A DNA stretch of 64,000 nt from Taklimakanibacter deserti (lineage in GTDB: Bacteria; Pseudomonadota; Alphaproteobacteria; Rhizobiales; Aestuariivirgaceae), in contig QORU01000016.1 of assembly GCA_003574785.1 (NCBI GenBank), positions 62,001 through 126,000 on the forward strand, written 5' to 3'. The notes beneath the pieces were generated by a model. That model had not been told where the DNA came from, made no database searches, and was given only the letters and a program-made list of their open reading frames with translations. A program made the position numbers and the translations under genes. Position 1 is the stretch's first letter; each line of letters opens with the position of its first letter. Positions 1 to 8,044 of this stretch are shown piece by piece.

Positions 1-1464
1 CGCGGCGGCCTTGAGCCTGTTCTCGATGATCTCCCAGGGGGTGAGTAGATCGGAGAGCGAGATGCAGCAGAAATCATGGCCGATCATGGCGCCGGCGCGT
101 GCCGCCGCCGCCTGGAAGGCGGAAATACCGGGCAGCACCTCGACGGCGATGCGCTCAGGCGCCAGATCGATGAGCTCGAAGGCAAGCGCCGCCATGGCAT
201 AGATGCCGGGATCGCCCGAGCAGATGAGGGCGACCTGACGACCCTCCTTGGCAAGCGCGATGGCATGGCGCACCCGCGTCTCTTCGGCGCCAAGCGGAAA
301 ACGGTGCTCCTGCTGCGCGCCTTTCAGATCCCGGGCGAGATCGAGATAGAGATCGTAACCGACCCAGTCGGTCGCCTGGCGCAAGGCCGCGCTCGCCGCC
401 GGGCTGCGCGAGGAATGGTCGCCGGGGCCAAGTCCGACGAGGCTGATCCTGCCTTGCGCGCGGCCGCGCGGCTCGAGGACAGGGGCAGGGGCCAGCGCCA
501 CGGCGCAGGTGGCGCGTCGCGATTTGGTCTTGGGCACGATCAGGCGGGCTTCCTGCCCCGCCGCCGCCAGGGCGGCCCCTTCGGCGACGCCCGGACAGCC
601 TACTTCCTTCATCACCAGAGGGGAGGGCGTCTTGAGCCTGGAGGCTTCGGCATTGAGCTCGGCCGCCGTGAACACGCGGAGCGGGAGGCCCAGATGCCGC
701 GCCAGGGCATGGATCGCCGCCTCATCTTCCTTGAGGTCGAGAGAGGCGATGGCGGCCAGGGCGTTCCGGGACAGGCGATGCCGGGCGAGGGTGTCGTCCA
801 CGAGGGTCACAAGTTCGTCCGCCGCGACGCCGCGTTCGCCGCCGACGCCCAAGGTGAGCACCTTGGGGTGATAAACGAGGTGCGACGGCGAGCCGGTCAG
901 ATCCTCATGGGTCGCGGTGATCTCGAGCGCCGCGGCCGCAGACGTCGGGAGATCGAGCCAGGGCATCTGGCCGCTGGTCCTGACGCTTTCACCGGCCAGG
1001 AGACGCGCGGCAAAAGCCTTCATGTCCTCGGGATTGGCCAATACCCAGCCTGGTGGAGGATCATCAAGCGCAGCACCGAAGCGCAGATCGCTGGCGGTCG
1101 TGACCGCCGCATGGCCGCCGGTGATCTTGGCGATCCTTCGCGCCAGATCATTGGCGCCGTGATGTCCACCGAGCAACGGTATGACGGAGCTGCCGTCTTC
1201 CGCCAGCGCCAGGACAGGCGGTTCCTGGCGCTTGTCGTCGAGCACCGGCGCCAGGGCGCGGATGACGATGCCGGAGGCGCAGAGCGCAATAATCGGCCGG
1301 CCATCGCGGAAAAGCTCTTGCAGCGCCACTGTCGCCTTCTCATAGGCTCGATCCGGTCCGCTCACGCAGCGCGGTCCGTGGATCTCGGCCTCAAGCAGGT
1401 CCTTGAGCTTCTGCGCCAGGGGCAACGCGGAGCTTCCCAGGATGAAAATGGCGGGCGCCTTCAC
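1..1464 (-). CDS. cobJ: CbiG-CobJ fusion, precorrin-3B C17-methyltransferase (3' part beyond the window)
   Basis: Reading the minus strand gives 488 codons that run off the left edge. The N-terminal part (about residues 1-310) has the layout of a CbiG-like cobalamin protein: an opening VKAPAIFILGSSALPLAQKL, then ALCASGIVIRALAPVL and a GGHHGAND segment. It is followed in frame by a tetrapyrrole methylase domain beginning GRISLVGLGPGDHSSRSP and containing CSGDPGIYAMA and VEVLPGISAFQAAAARAGAM, which is typical of CobJ. CobJ methylates C17 and contracts the ring of precorrin-3B. The GTG start at 1464 overlaps the cobI stop (GTGA); a second GTG lies one codon upstream. It is the last gene visible of the cbiX-cobH-cobL-cobI-cobJ operon. 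CbiG and CobJ fusions are known in alphaproteobacteria. The C-terminal end of the methylase is missing only because the window ends. Confidence 0.88.
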   Translation of the reverse strand, partial: MKAPAIFILGSSALPLAQKLKDLLEAEIHGPRCVSGPDRAYEKATVALQELFRDGRPIIALCASGIVIRALAPVLDDKRQEPPVLALAEDGSSVIPLLGGHHGANDLARRIAKITGGHAAVTTASDLRFGAALDDPPPGWVLANPEDMKAFAARLLAGESVRTSGQMPWLDLPTSAAAALEITATHEDLTGSPSHLVYHPKVLTLGVGGERGVAADELVTLVDDTLARHRLSRNALAAIASLDLKEDEAAIHALARHLGLPLRVFTAAELNAEASRLKTPSPLVMKEVGCPGVAEGAALAAAGQEARLIVPKTKSRRATCAVALAPAPVLEPRGRAQGRISLVGLGPGDHSSRSPAASAALRQATDWVGYDLYLDLARDLKGAQQEHRFPLGAEETRVRHAIALAKEGRQVALICSGDPGIYAMAALAFELIDLAPERIAVEVLPGISAFQAAAARAGAMIGHDFCCISLSDLLTPWEIIENRLKAAA

Positions 1465-2162
1465 CACGACTCGCCGCCCTTATAGACGAGGATGGTCGAG
1501 AAATAGGGCCGCTCGCCCTCCGGCACATCGGCGAGCCGTGTGACTTTCTCGTCATCGAGCGTCGCCTTTTCGATGATGATCGCCTGGCCGGCGAGGCCCA
1601 GCTCGCTCAGCACGCCGCGGATCTTATCGAAATGCTGGCCGACCTTCATGATGGCAATCGCATCGGAGGAGATGATCTCCTGCTTGAGGCGCGAAGCGTC
1701 GAGCGTTCCCGGCAGCACCTTCAATATATCGTTGCGCGCCGCGAGCGGCCGGTTGATGGCGGCGGCGCAGGCGGTGATCGAGCTGATGCCCGGCACGACC
1801 TGCGTCAGATAATTCTGCGCCAGCCGCGTCAGGAGATAAGCGAAGCTGCCATAGAACAAGGGATCGCCCTCGCAGAGAAAGGCGACGTCGCGTCCTTGAT
1901 CGAGGTGGCTGGCGATCGCCTGCGCAGCGGCGTCATAGGCTTCCTGCGCCGGCGCTCTCTCGCGCCGCATCGGCACGTCGATGGCGAGCTCGATCACGTC
2001 TTCCGGGATGAAGGGCGCGGCAATGCTCCGTGCCAGGCTGTCATTGCCGTTCGCCGCCGGATAGGCGATGACCGGGACTTGCGAGATGAGGCGCCAGGCC
2101 TTGAGCGTGATGAGCTCGGGATCGCCGGGTCCGACGCCCAGCCCATAGAATGTGCCGCTCAT
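1461..2162 (-). CDS. cobI: Precorrin-2 C20-methyltransferase
   Basis: A 233-residue tetrapyrrole methylase that transfers a methyl group from S-adenosylmethionine to C20 of precorrin-2, making precorrin-3A in the corrin pathway. The start MSGTFYGLGVGPGDPELITLK carries the GxGPGDP motif of the family. FLCEGDPLFYGSF and VVPGISSITACAAA are the usual second and third motifs, and the length is normal for CobI. The ATG at 2162 overlaps the cobL stop (ATGA), which fixes the start; a longer in-frame extension only repeats cobL sequence in another frame. Its own stop overlaps the GTG of cobJ, so the operon is translationally coupled. Confidence 0.93.
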   Translation of the reverse strand: MSGTFYGLGVGPGDPELITLKAWRLISQVPVIAYPAANGNDSLARSIAAPFIPEDVIELAIDVPMRRERAPAQEAYDAAAQAIASHLDQGRDVAFLCEGDPLFYGSFAYLLTRLAQNYLTQVVPGISSITACAAAINRPLAARNDILKVLPGTLDASRLKQEIISSDAIAIMKVGQHFDKIRGVLSELGLAGQAIIIEKATLDDEKVTRLADVPEGERPYFSTILVYKGGESW

Positions 2163-3364
2163 GGCTTGACCGCTCGCCATTGCAGCACCGCCATGCGGGG
2201 CTTGAGCGCCCTGAGCGGCCCGATGCGCGCGAGATAGGAGACATCGAGACGGACCAGGTCGCCGCCATATTTCTCCTGCAGGTCGACCAGATGCAATTCG
2301 CCCTCGAGGGTAACGACATTGGCCACCATGCGCCCTTGCGACTTGAGCGCCGCCCAGCCCGCCTCGAACACGCCGGGAATCCCCATGCCGCCACCGATGA
2401 AGACGGCATCGGGCGTCTCCTGGCCGGCAAGGCTCGGCGGCGCTTCGCCGGCGATGACCTTGAGGCGCGGTGTGCCCAGGCGATCGGCATTCTCGCCGAT
2501 CATGCGCAGGCGTTCCGCATCCTGTTCGAAAGCGATGGCCCGCGCGCCCCGTGCCGCGCGCATCCATTCGATGGCGATCGAGCCGCACCCCGCGCCGACG
2601 TCCCACAGGAGCGCATCGGGATAGGGGGCCAAAGCGGCAAGCGTCGCGGCGCGCACCTCGCGCTTGGTGAGCTGGCCGTCATGGATGAAAGCTTCATCGG
2701 GAAGGCCGGGAACGCGCGGCAGCAAGGCGGCGCCGGACTTGGGCCGGCACCAGATGGCGAGCGTGTTGAGATCGGAGAAAGAGCGCTCGACAAAATCATC
2801 GGCCCGGAACCGTACGCTGTTCTCGCGCGGGCCGCCCATATTCTCGAGCACGGTCATTTCGCTCGGACCATAGCCGCGCGCGACAAGGCGGCGGGCAACC
2901 TCGGCGATGGTCGAGCCATCGGCGGTGAGCGCCAGGAGACGCACATCGGGCTGGATGAAAGCTTCGAGATTGGCGGCGGGCCGGCCATGCAAGGTGATCA
3001 TGTCGCAATCGCCGAGCGGCCAGCCCATGCGCGCGGCGGCAAGGCTGAAGGAGGAAAGATGAGGGACGATCTCCATCTCCTCGAACGGCACGATCTCCAG
3101 GAGCTTGCGGGCGACGCCGTAATTGAGCGGATCGCCGGTCGCCAGCACGACCGTCCGGCGGCCGCGCAGAGGCTTGATGCGGTCGATGACGGCGCTGAAG
3201 GGCTGGGGCCATTCATGCCGCTCCGCCTTGGTCTCGCCAATGAGCGCCAGGAGGCGGTTCGAGCCGACGATGACCTCGGCATCGAGGAGCAAGGAGCTGG
3301 CACGCGGCGAGAGGCCGCCGAGGCCGTCCTCGCCCATGCCGATGATGCTGAGCCATCTGGTCAT
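2159..3364 (-). CDS. cobL: Precorrin-6Y C5,15-methyltransferase (decarboxylating)
   Basis: A 401-residue two-domain enzyme that methylates C5 and C15 of precorrin-6B and decarboxylates the C12 acetate side chain. The N-terminal half (about 1-210, CbiE-like) starts with WLSIIGMGEDGLGGLSP and contains VLATGDPLNYGVARKL. The C-terminal half (about 215-401, CbiT-like) has the Rossmann methyltransferase motif LLWDVGAGCGSIAIEWMRAA and DAVFIGGGMG. The fused CbiE-CbiT arrangement and length match CobL of the aerobic pathway. The start ATG overlaps the cobH stop and the gene ends on the cobI start (ATGA at both junctions). Confidence 0.94.
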   Translation of the reverse strand: MTRWLSIIGMGEDGLGGLSPRASSLLLDAEVIVGSNRLLALIGETKAERHEWPQPFSAVIDRIKPLRGRRTVVLATGDPLNYGVARKLLEIVPFEEMEIVPHLSSFSLAAARMGWPLGDCDMITLHGRPAANLEAFIQPDVRLLALTADGSTIAEVARRLVARGYGPSEMTVLENMGGPRENSVRFRADDFVERSFSDLNTLAIWCRPKSGAALLPRVPGLPDEAFIHDGQLTKREVRAATLAALAPYPDALLWDVGAGCGSIAIEWMRAARGARAIAFEQDAERLRMIGENADRLGTPRLKVIAGEAPPSLAGQETPDAVFIGGGMGIPGVFEAGWAALKSQGRMVANVVTLEGELHLVDLQEKYGGDLVRLDVSYLARIGPLRALKPRMAVLQWRAVKP

Positions 3365-3990
3365 ATGGTCATATCCGCCGTTACCGCATTGACGACCGAA
3401 GAGGCCATGGCCGATCCACCACGCCGGCCGAGAAGCGTGGCGAAGGGGACAGCGCGCGGGTTTTCCGCCAGCTCATCCTTGGATTCGCTGGCGCCGATGA
3501 AGCCGACCGGGAAGCCGACAATGGCGGCGGGCCGATCGGCCCCGGCGTCGAGCGCCTCGAGCAGCGCGAACAGCGCCGTCGGCGCATTGCCGATGACGAC
3601 CACGGCGCCTCTGAGACGCGGCAGCCACAAGGAAACCGCCGCCGCCGACCTTGTGATCTTGCGCGCAAGGCCGAGCTCGCGGGCCTTCTCATCATTCAGG
3701 GTACAGACGATCTCGACGCCCGCCGGCAGCATGCGGGCGATGATACCGTGGCGGACCATCTCGCTGTCGGTGAAGATGGGTTTCCGGTCCTTCAGGGCCT
3801 CGGCGATCGCTCCCGGCAGATCGGCCGAGATCCGCAGATCCGCGACGATATCGGTCATGCCGCAGGAATGGATCACGCGCTCGGCGATGCCATGGACGGA
3901 TGCCGGCAAGCCCGACAGGTCGGCCATGGCGCGGATCGCGGCAAAGGACTGCCGGTAGATCTCGGCCGGATCGTTCAAATAGTCTCTCAC
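3361..3990 (-). CDS. cobH: Precorrin-8X methylmutase
   Basis: A 209-residue enzyme that moves the methyl group from C11 to C12 of precorrin-8X, giving hydrogenobyrinic acid. Family features visible are RVIHSCGMTDIVADL, with the conserved histidine (about residue 41), the KPIFTDSEMVRHGI segment, and the C-terminal PAAIVGFPVGFIGASESK motif. The full length is normal for CobH. It overlaps cbiX by four bases upstream and cobL by four bases downstream, so it is the second gene of the operon. Confidence 0.95.
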   Translation of the reverse strand: MRDYLNDPAEIYRQSFAAIRAMADLSGLPASVHGIAERVIHSCGMTDIVADLRISADLPGAIAEALKDRKPIFTDSEMVRHGIIARMLPAGVEIVCTLNDEKARELGLARKITRSAAAVSLWLPRLRGAVVVIGNAPTALFALLEALDAGADRPAAIVGFPVGFIGASESKDELAENPRAVPFATLLGRRGGSAMASSVVNAVTADMTI

Positions 3991-5051
3991 CGCTTTTTCA
4001 TGCTCCGAGGCCCGAGCGGGTGATCGGCATGCGGGTAGGGGTGATGATGATGCCCGTGATCGTGCCCGTCATGATCGTGGTGGTGATGATGGTGGTCATG
4101 ATCGTGATGATGGTGATCGTGGCCGTGATTATGGTCATGGTGGTGGTCATGATCATGGTGATGATCGCGGGCCTTGCCGGTGCCGATCCCTTCCACATGA
4201 TGATGGTGGCTCTCTTGCGGCGCGCCGACTTCGGCTTCGAAGCCTAAAACCTGAGTGCGGAACTTGCACATCTGGCAATTCATCGCGGTTTCGCCCGTTG
4301 TGATCTGCTCGATCCGCTCGACGAAGGTGTCGATCACCGCCGGATGGTCGTTGAGATAGGGCGCCTTGATGAACTGGATGCCGGGATGGCGCTTGGCCAC
4401 CGCGTCGGTCGCATCATAGATGCGCTGAACCAGTATCCCGGTGAACAGGAAATACGGGAAGACAATGATGCGCCGGTAGTTGAGCCGTGCCGCATGCTCG
4501 AGCGCCGGCTCGACCAGCGGGAAGGTCACGCCCGAATAAGCGGTCTCGGCCCAGCCGAAGCCGAAACCTTCCCACAGGAGCCGGGTGACCTTCGACACGT
4601 TCGAATTGGCGTCGGGATCGGATGCACCCCGCCCGACGACGACCAGCAAGGTCTCATGCCGGCCGATGTCGCCCGGCGCACCGGCGAGGGCTTCCTCGAC
4701 GCGGTCGGCGGCGGCGCGCATCATCTTGGGATCGATGCCGAGCTCCTTGCCGTAGTCGATCCTGACGCCGTTCTTGACGGCATAGGTGTTGAGAACCGAG
4801 GGTATGTCGTTCTTGGCGTGGCCGGCGGCGAAGAGCATGCCGGGGACGGCGAGCACCTGGTCGACGCCCTCCGCCCGGAGCCTGTCGAGACCGTCGCGGA
4901 TGATGGGGGTGGCGAATTCGAGATAGCCGAATTCGACCGGCTGACCGGGAAAGCGCTGCTTCAGATGCTGGGCGAGGACGGCGAATTCCTGCACAGCATC
5001 CTCATCGCGGCTGCCATGGCCGCACAACATCACACCGGTTTTTGTCTGCAT
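3987..5051 (-). CDS. cbiX: Sirohydrochlorin cobaltochelatase CbiX with a long His-rich C-terminal tail
   Basis: Encodes 354 residues. CbiX inserts Co2+ into sirohydrochlorin in corrin synthesis. MQTKTGVMLCGHGSRDEDAV opens the chelatase fold with the metal-binding GHGSRD histidine. LAVPGMLFAAGHAKNDIPSV carries the second active-site histidine, and a second CbiX repeat follows (YRRIIVFPYFLFTGILVQR). After an MNCQMCK pair of cysteines (about residue 258) come roughly 90 residues rich in His and Asp, probably a cobalt store or metallochaperone tail. The DNA under this tail is a low-complexity string of CAT/CAC/GAT codons. The reading frame stays open 55 codons upstream of 5051, but that stretch is the structured leader, so ATG 5051 is preferred. 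Confidence 0.92.
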   Translation of the reverse strand: MQTKTGVMLCGHGSRDEDAVQEFAVLAQHLKQRFPGQPVEFGYLEFATPIIRDGLDRLRAEGVDQVLAVPGMLFAAGHAKNDIPSVLNTYAVKNGVRIDYGKELGIDPKMMRAAADRVEEALAGAPGDIGRHETLLVVVGRGASDPDANSNVSKVTRLLWEGFGFGWAETAYSGVTFPLVEPALEHAARLNYRRIIVFPYFLFTGILVQRIYDATDAVAKRHPGIQFIKAPYLNDHPAVIDTFVERIEQITTGETAMNCQMCKFRTQVLGFEAEVGAPQESHHHHVEGIGTGKARDHHHDHDHHHDHNHGHDHHHHDHDHHHHHHDHDGHDHGHHHHPYPHADHPLGPRSMKKR

Positions 5052-5215
5052 GGGTCCCTGCCTCTTATTCGCTGCAAGAAAGGACAGGGTTCCAGGCATG
5101 GGGATTCCCTTGCCTTGGCTTTTCCGCAGCTCCGGCATTGGCCCCCGATTTGGGTCAGCCGCACCGGACTTGCTTTCAGTTCCTGGAGGAACGCTGCTCG
5201 TCTTGCTTGCGTCCA
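5052..5215 (-). promoter_or_regulatory. Structured leader of cbiX, possible variant or degenerate cobalamin riboswitch
   Basis: On the minus strand, 5126-5169 (GGTGCGGCTGACCC, then AAATCGGGGGCCAA, then a closing CCGGA) aligns closely with the same peripheral stem of the canonical riboswitch at 16145-16325, where the matching bases read GGTGCGGACGACCC-AATCGGGG-CCAA. The highly conserved CCCCCGCAACTGT core and the B12 box are not found. GCAAG at 5202-5210 could pair with CTTGC at 5074-5078 to close the structure. A short hairpin (CCCTG with CAGGG) ends just before the ATG and could hide the ribosome site. It sits where a cobalamin riboswitch is expected for this operon. Function is inferred. 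Confidence 0.45.
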
Positions 5216-5352
5216 CACCTACCGGGGCGAGCCTGACCGGTCAATCGCCGACGCGACCAGCGATGATGCAAAGGCGTCACGGGGCTGATAGGAGGAGATG
5301 ACGTGAGGAAACAATCCTGCTGATTCGCAATTTCTGGGCACTGGGAGGGCTG

Positions 5353-6165
5353 ATGGCGGTGGCGGCCTGCGCCTCGGTGCCGAGCCTGCCCTATGAAAAG
5401 GGCGTCGGCGTCGTCGACATCCTGCGCAATGTGAAATGCGAGCTCGCCACAGCCTATCGCGAGAATAGCGTGCGCTTCCCGTGGCTGCGCAACTGGGCGG
5501 CCGGCGTCGAGCTCACTCTCGATGTGACGGAAGCGCGCAGCGGCGGCGCCTCGGCCCAGATCCTGGTGCCGATCCATGTGACCGACAGTTTCCGCCTGGG
5601 CGCCGATGCGCGCCGCCGTGCCAAGGCGCAAAGCGTCGCCTCGGTGACTTTCTCGACCGCGCTTGCGAGCCTCGGCCAGGCGGAATGCGCTCATCATGTG
5701 CCGGGGCAGGGGCTGGAGCCGCTTCTCAAAGGCAATCTCGGCCTCAAGACCTGGATCAGCCGCGCGGCCGAGGCGATCGATGCCGCCGGCATCGCTCAAG
5801 CGACCGACGGGCTCGGCTACATCATCGAATTTGGCATCGAAGCCGGCGCCGGCCTCGATCCGGGCTTCGCCATCATCCGCGTCGGCGATTACGAGCTGGG
5901 CGGCAGTGCCGGTCTTGCCGCCAGCCGCGAGGACACGCACACGCTCAACATCGCCATGGCGCCGATCCGCGCCGTGCCGCCGGCGCCCGTCTATGTGACA
6001 AACCTCACCGGCCCGCAGCCACAGACGCGGACCGAGCCCGGGCCGGCCGCGCCGGTGCAGAAACGCCAGGCCGCGCGTCCCGCAACGGGCGTTCCGCAGC
6101 AGACGCAGCAGGATCTGAGCAACATCATCCGCAGCCTCAAGCAGAGCCAGACCGGAAGGGATTGA
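5353..6165 (+). CDS. Putative outer-membrane lipoprotein of unknown function, start uncertain
   Basis: Encodes 270 residues from ATG 5353. I do not recognise the family. The N-terminus reads MAVAACASVPSLPYEKG, which is the end of a lipoprotein signal (lipobox VAAC-A) without its charged start. Reading upstream in frame gives LLIRNFWALGGL, a good hydrophobic core, but no ATG, GTG or TTG before an in-frame stop at about 5300. The true start may be a CTG near 5314, or the 5' end may be damaged by a frameshift (GTGAGGAAACAA at 5303 would supply MRKQ in another frame). The middle is mixed alpha/beta; the last 65 residues are a Pro/Gln/Arg-rich linker. It is followed directly by the next secreted protein. 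Confidence 0.6.
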   Translation: MAVAACASVPSLPYEKGVGVVDILRNVKCELATAYRENSVRFPWLRNWAAGVELTLDVTEARSGGASAQILVPIHVTDSFRLGADARRRAKAQSVASVTFSTALASLGQAECAHHVPGQGLEPLLKGNLGLKTWISRAAEAIDAAGIAQATDGLGYIIEFGIEAGAGLDPGFAIIRVGDYELGGSAGLAASREDTHTLNIAMAPIRAVPPAPVYVTNLTGPQPQTRTEPGPAAPVQKRQAARPATGVPQQTQQDLSNIIRSLKQSQTGRD

Positions 6166-6663
6166 ATGCCGAGATTTTTGTGTGTCTTGTGGCTCTTGCT
6201 GGCCGCGCTCGCGACGACCGCGGCCGCGTCGGATTGGACGACCTATGTGAACGACCGCTTCGGCGCCACCGCCGATATCCCCGCAGGCTACAAAGCCGGC
6301 GAGCCGCCGGCGAATGATGATGGCTTAAGCTTCACCTCGCCCGAAGGCGGTGCGACGATCGCGGTCTGGGGCGCTCTGGCGACCGTCAATGAAGAGAGTT
6401 TCACGGACTATGCCAAGCGTCTCGTCTCCTATGCTGTGGATGATGGCTGGAACGTGAGCTACTCGGCCGGCAGGGAGGACTGGTTCGCCTTTTCCGGCAG
6501 CAAGGCGGATCGCATCTTCTATGAGAAGATCATCAAGGCCTGCAACGGCGATATCGCCAATCATGTCCGGCTGGAATATCCTGCCGCCCGCAAGGCCGAG
6601 TTCGATCCCGTCGTCGCGCATGTGGCGAAATCCCTGCGCTCCGGGAAGGGCTGGCAGTGCTAG
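6166..6663 (+). CDS. Secreted hypothetical protein
   Basis: Encodes 165 residues with a clear Sec signal peptide (MPRFLCVLWLLLAALATTAAA, cleavage after about residue 21). The mature part begins DWTTYVNDRFGATADIPAGY, the pattern seen in small periplasmic proteins of rhizobia that resemble a single sandwich domain, and has a C-terminal cysteine that could pair with the Cys in KACNGD. The ATG follows the previous stop immediately (TGAATG), so the two genes are probably one transcript. No enzyme motif is visible. Confidence 0.72.
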   Translation: MPRFLCVLWLLLAALATTAAASDWTTYVNDRFGATADIPAGYKAGEPPANDDGLSFTSPEGGATIAVWGALATVNEESFTDYAKRLVSYAVDDGWNVSYSAGREDWFAFSGSKADRIFYEKIIKACNGDIANHVRLEYPAARKAEFDPVVAHVAKSLRSGKGWQC

Positions 6664-6696
6664 GCTGAAGTGCCTTGCAGGATAGGGAGGCAGCGT

Positions 6697-7323
6697 TTGA
6701 CGAAACTTCACTCTCATGACCATGAAGATCATGACGGCCCGCATCATGACGGCGGCGAGGAGCGCGGGATCGCCTTGCGCGTCAAGGCGCTGGAGTCATT
6801 GCTCATCGAAAAGGGCCTCCTTGACCGTGAGGCGCTCGACAAGTTCGTGGAGACTTATGAAAAATCGATCGGACCGCGCAATGGCGCACGCGTCGTCGCG
6901 CGGGCATGGATCGATCCTGCCTTCAGAGAGCGCCTGCTGGACAACGCCACACCGGCGATCGCTGAGCTTGGCTATGGAGGCCTTCAGGGCGAGAACATGG
7001 TGGTCGTCGAAAATACGAAGGCCATCCACAACGTCATCGTCTGCACCTTGTGCTCCTGCTATCCATGGCCGGTGCTCGGCCTGCCGCCGGTCTGGTACAA
7101 AAGCGCCCCTTACCGCTCGCGCGTCGTGAAAGATCCGCGTGGCGTCCTGGCCGAGTTCGGCCTGAAGATCGATCCCGAGATCGAGATCAGAGTCTGGGAC
7201 TCGAGCGCCGAGATCCGCTACATGGTCCTGCCGATGCGGCCGCAAGGCACCGAAGGCATGAGTGAAGAAGATCTGGCGTCCCTGGTGACGCGCGACTGCA
7301 TGATCGGAACGGCACGGCCATGA
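6697..7323 (+). CDS. nthA: Nitrile hydratase alpha subunit, cobalt type
   Basis: Encodes 208 residues; hydrates nitriles to amides together with the beta subunit. The metal site is [11 protein letters not shown], with Cys116, Cys119, Ser120 and Cys121. Threonine in C-T-L-C-S-C is characteristic of non-corrin cobalt enzymes (iron enzymes have C-S-L-C-S-C). [18 protein letters not shown] and [10 protein letters not shown] are standard family motifs. The TTG at 6697 is chosen because AGGGAGG lies six bases upstream; the in-frame GTG at 6670 has no such site. The N-terminus is unusually rich in His and Asp ([16 protein letters not shown]), perhaps for metal handling. Its stop overlaps nthB. It lies between two cobalt/cobalamin operons, which fits its metal need. 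Confidence 0.93.
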   Translation: MTKLHSHDHEDHDGPHHDGGEERGIALRVKALESLLIEKGLLDREALDKFVETYEKSIGPRNGARVVARAWIDPAFRERLLDNATPAIAELGYGGLQGENMVVVENTKAIHNVIVCTLCSCYPWPVLGLPPVWYKSAPYRSRVVKDPRGVLAEFGLKIDPEIEIRVWDSSAEIRYMVLPMRPQGTEGMSEEDLASLVTRDCMIGTARP

Positions 7324-7955
7324 ACTCGATGCATGACCTGGGCGGCATGGATGGATTCGGTCCGGTCGTCGCCGAAGCGAACGAGCCGGTCTTCCACGCC
7401 GACTGGGAGCGCCGCATGTTCGCCATCGCCTCGGCCCTTCCCTTTACCGTGCCTTATGCCGATGATCATTTGCGCCGCGAGATCGAGCGTATCCCGCCCG
7501 CCGATTATCTTCGGCTTCCCTATTACGCCTATTGGCTTCATGCGATCAGCCGCCTTCTGGAGGAGCACGGCGTGTCGGCATCAGCGCCATTCAAACCGGC
7601 GGGAGCGTCGATCAAGGCCAACGAGGTCGACAGCGCCATTCAGCGCGGCGCCTCGACCCGGATGCCGGCGGAAAGAATCGTGCCGCGCTTCGCGGTCGGC
7701 GATCGGGTGAAAGCGCGCAATATCCATCCGACCGGTCATACGCGTCTCCCGCGCTACGCGAGGGGCAAGACCGGAACGGTTGCACGCAATCACGGCGTCT
7801 TCAGCTTTGCCGACAGCAATGCCAGGGGTGACGGACCGCAGCCACATCACCTCTATGCGGTCGCCTTCACCGCGCGCGAACTGTGGGGAGAAGAGGCCGC
7901 GGCCCAGGACAAGCTCTATCTCGATCTCTGGGGCGACTATCTGGAGCCGGCATGA
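7320..7955 (+). CDS. nthB: Nitrile hydratase beta subunit
   Basis: Encodes 211 residues; the structural partner of the alpha subunit. It opens [16 protein letters not shown], the standard beta N-terminus, and ends with the SH3-like barrel: [29 protein letters not shown] and [16 protein letters not shown]. The length is close to the usual 210-230. The ATG overlaps the alpha stop (ATGA), so the pair is translationally coupled. A third overlapping start follows at 7952, where an activator gene would be expected, but that frame is only 30 codons long. Confidence 0.94.
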   Translation: MNSMHDLGGMDGFGPVVAEANEPVFHADWERRMFAIASALPFTVPYADDHLRREIERIPPADYLRLPYYAYWLHAISRLLEEHGVSASAPFKPAGASIKANEVDSAIQRGASTRMPAERIVPRFAVGDRVKARNIHPTGHTRLPRYARGKTGTVARNHGVFSFADSNARGDGPQPHHLYAVAFTARELWGEEAAAQDKLYLDLWGDYLEPA

Positions 7956-8044
7956 CGATCGATCCGGGCAAGCTTCCCACCGAGATCGCCGCTTCGCCTC
8001 GCTATTCGAAACACGCAGAATGCCGGACTCTAAAGTCCGGATGA
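7952..8044 (+). pseudogene. Short third ORF of the nitrile hydratase operon, possible remnant of the activator gene
   Basis: ATG 7952 overlaps the nthB stop by ATGA, exactly as a third operon gene would. It encodes only 30 residues ([20 protein letters not shown] and ten more) and ends in a hairpin (CCGGACT 8023-8029, AGTCCGG 8034-8040). Cobalt-type nitrile hydratases usually have a small activator/accessory gene in this place (about 90-150 residues). The sequence is too short to show homology, so 'truncated activator' is inference from position. The end overlaps the 3' end of the convergent gene at 8030. Confidence 0.35.

Noticed and set aside
76..1485. 469-codon open frame on the plus strand
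   Set aside because: It is antisense to the clear CbiG-CobJ protein on the minus strand; the product is Arg/Gly-rich without any recognisable motif.
2150..3958. 602-codon open frame on the plus strand
   Set aside because: Antisense to cobL and cobH; open only because of GC-rich third positions.
4020..4200. Apparent microsatellite of GATGATGGTG-like units
   Set aside because: It encodes the His/Asp-rich tail of CbiX in frame, a known feature of that protein; not an independent repeat element.
5052..5216. In-frame N-terminal extension of CbiX (55 codons)
   Set aside because: The stretch coincides with the structured leader, has no chelatase resemblance, and MQTKTGVMLCGHGSRD is the normal start.
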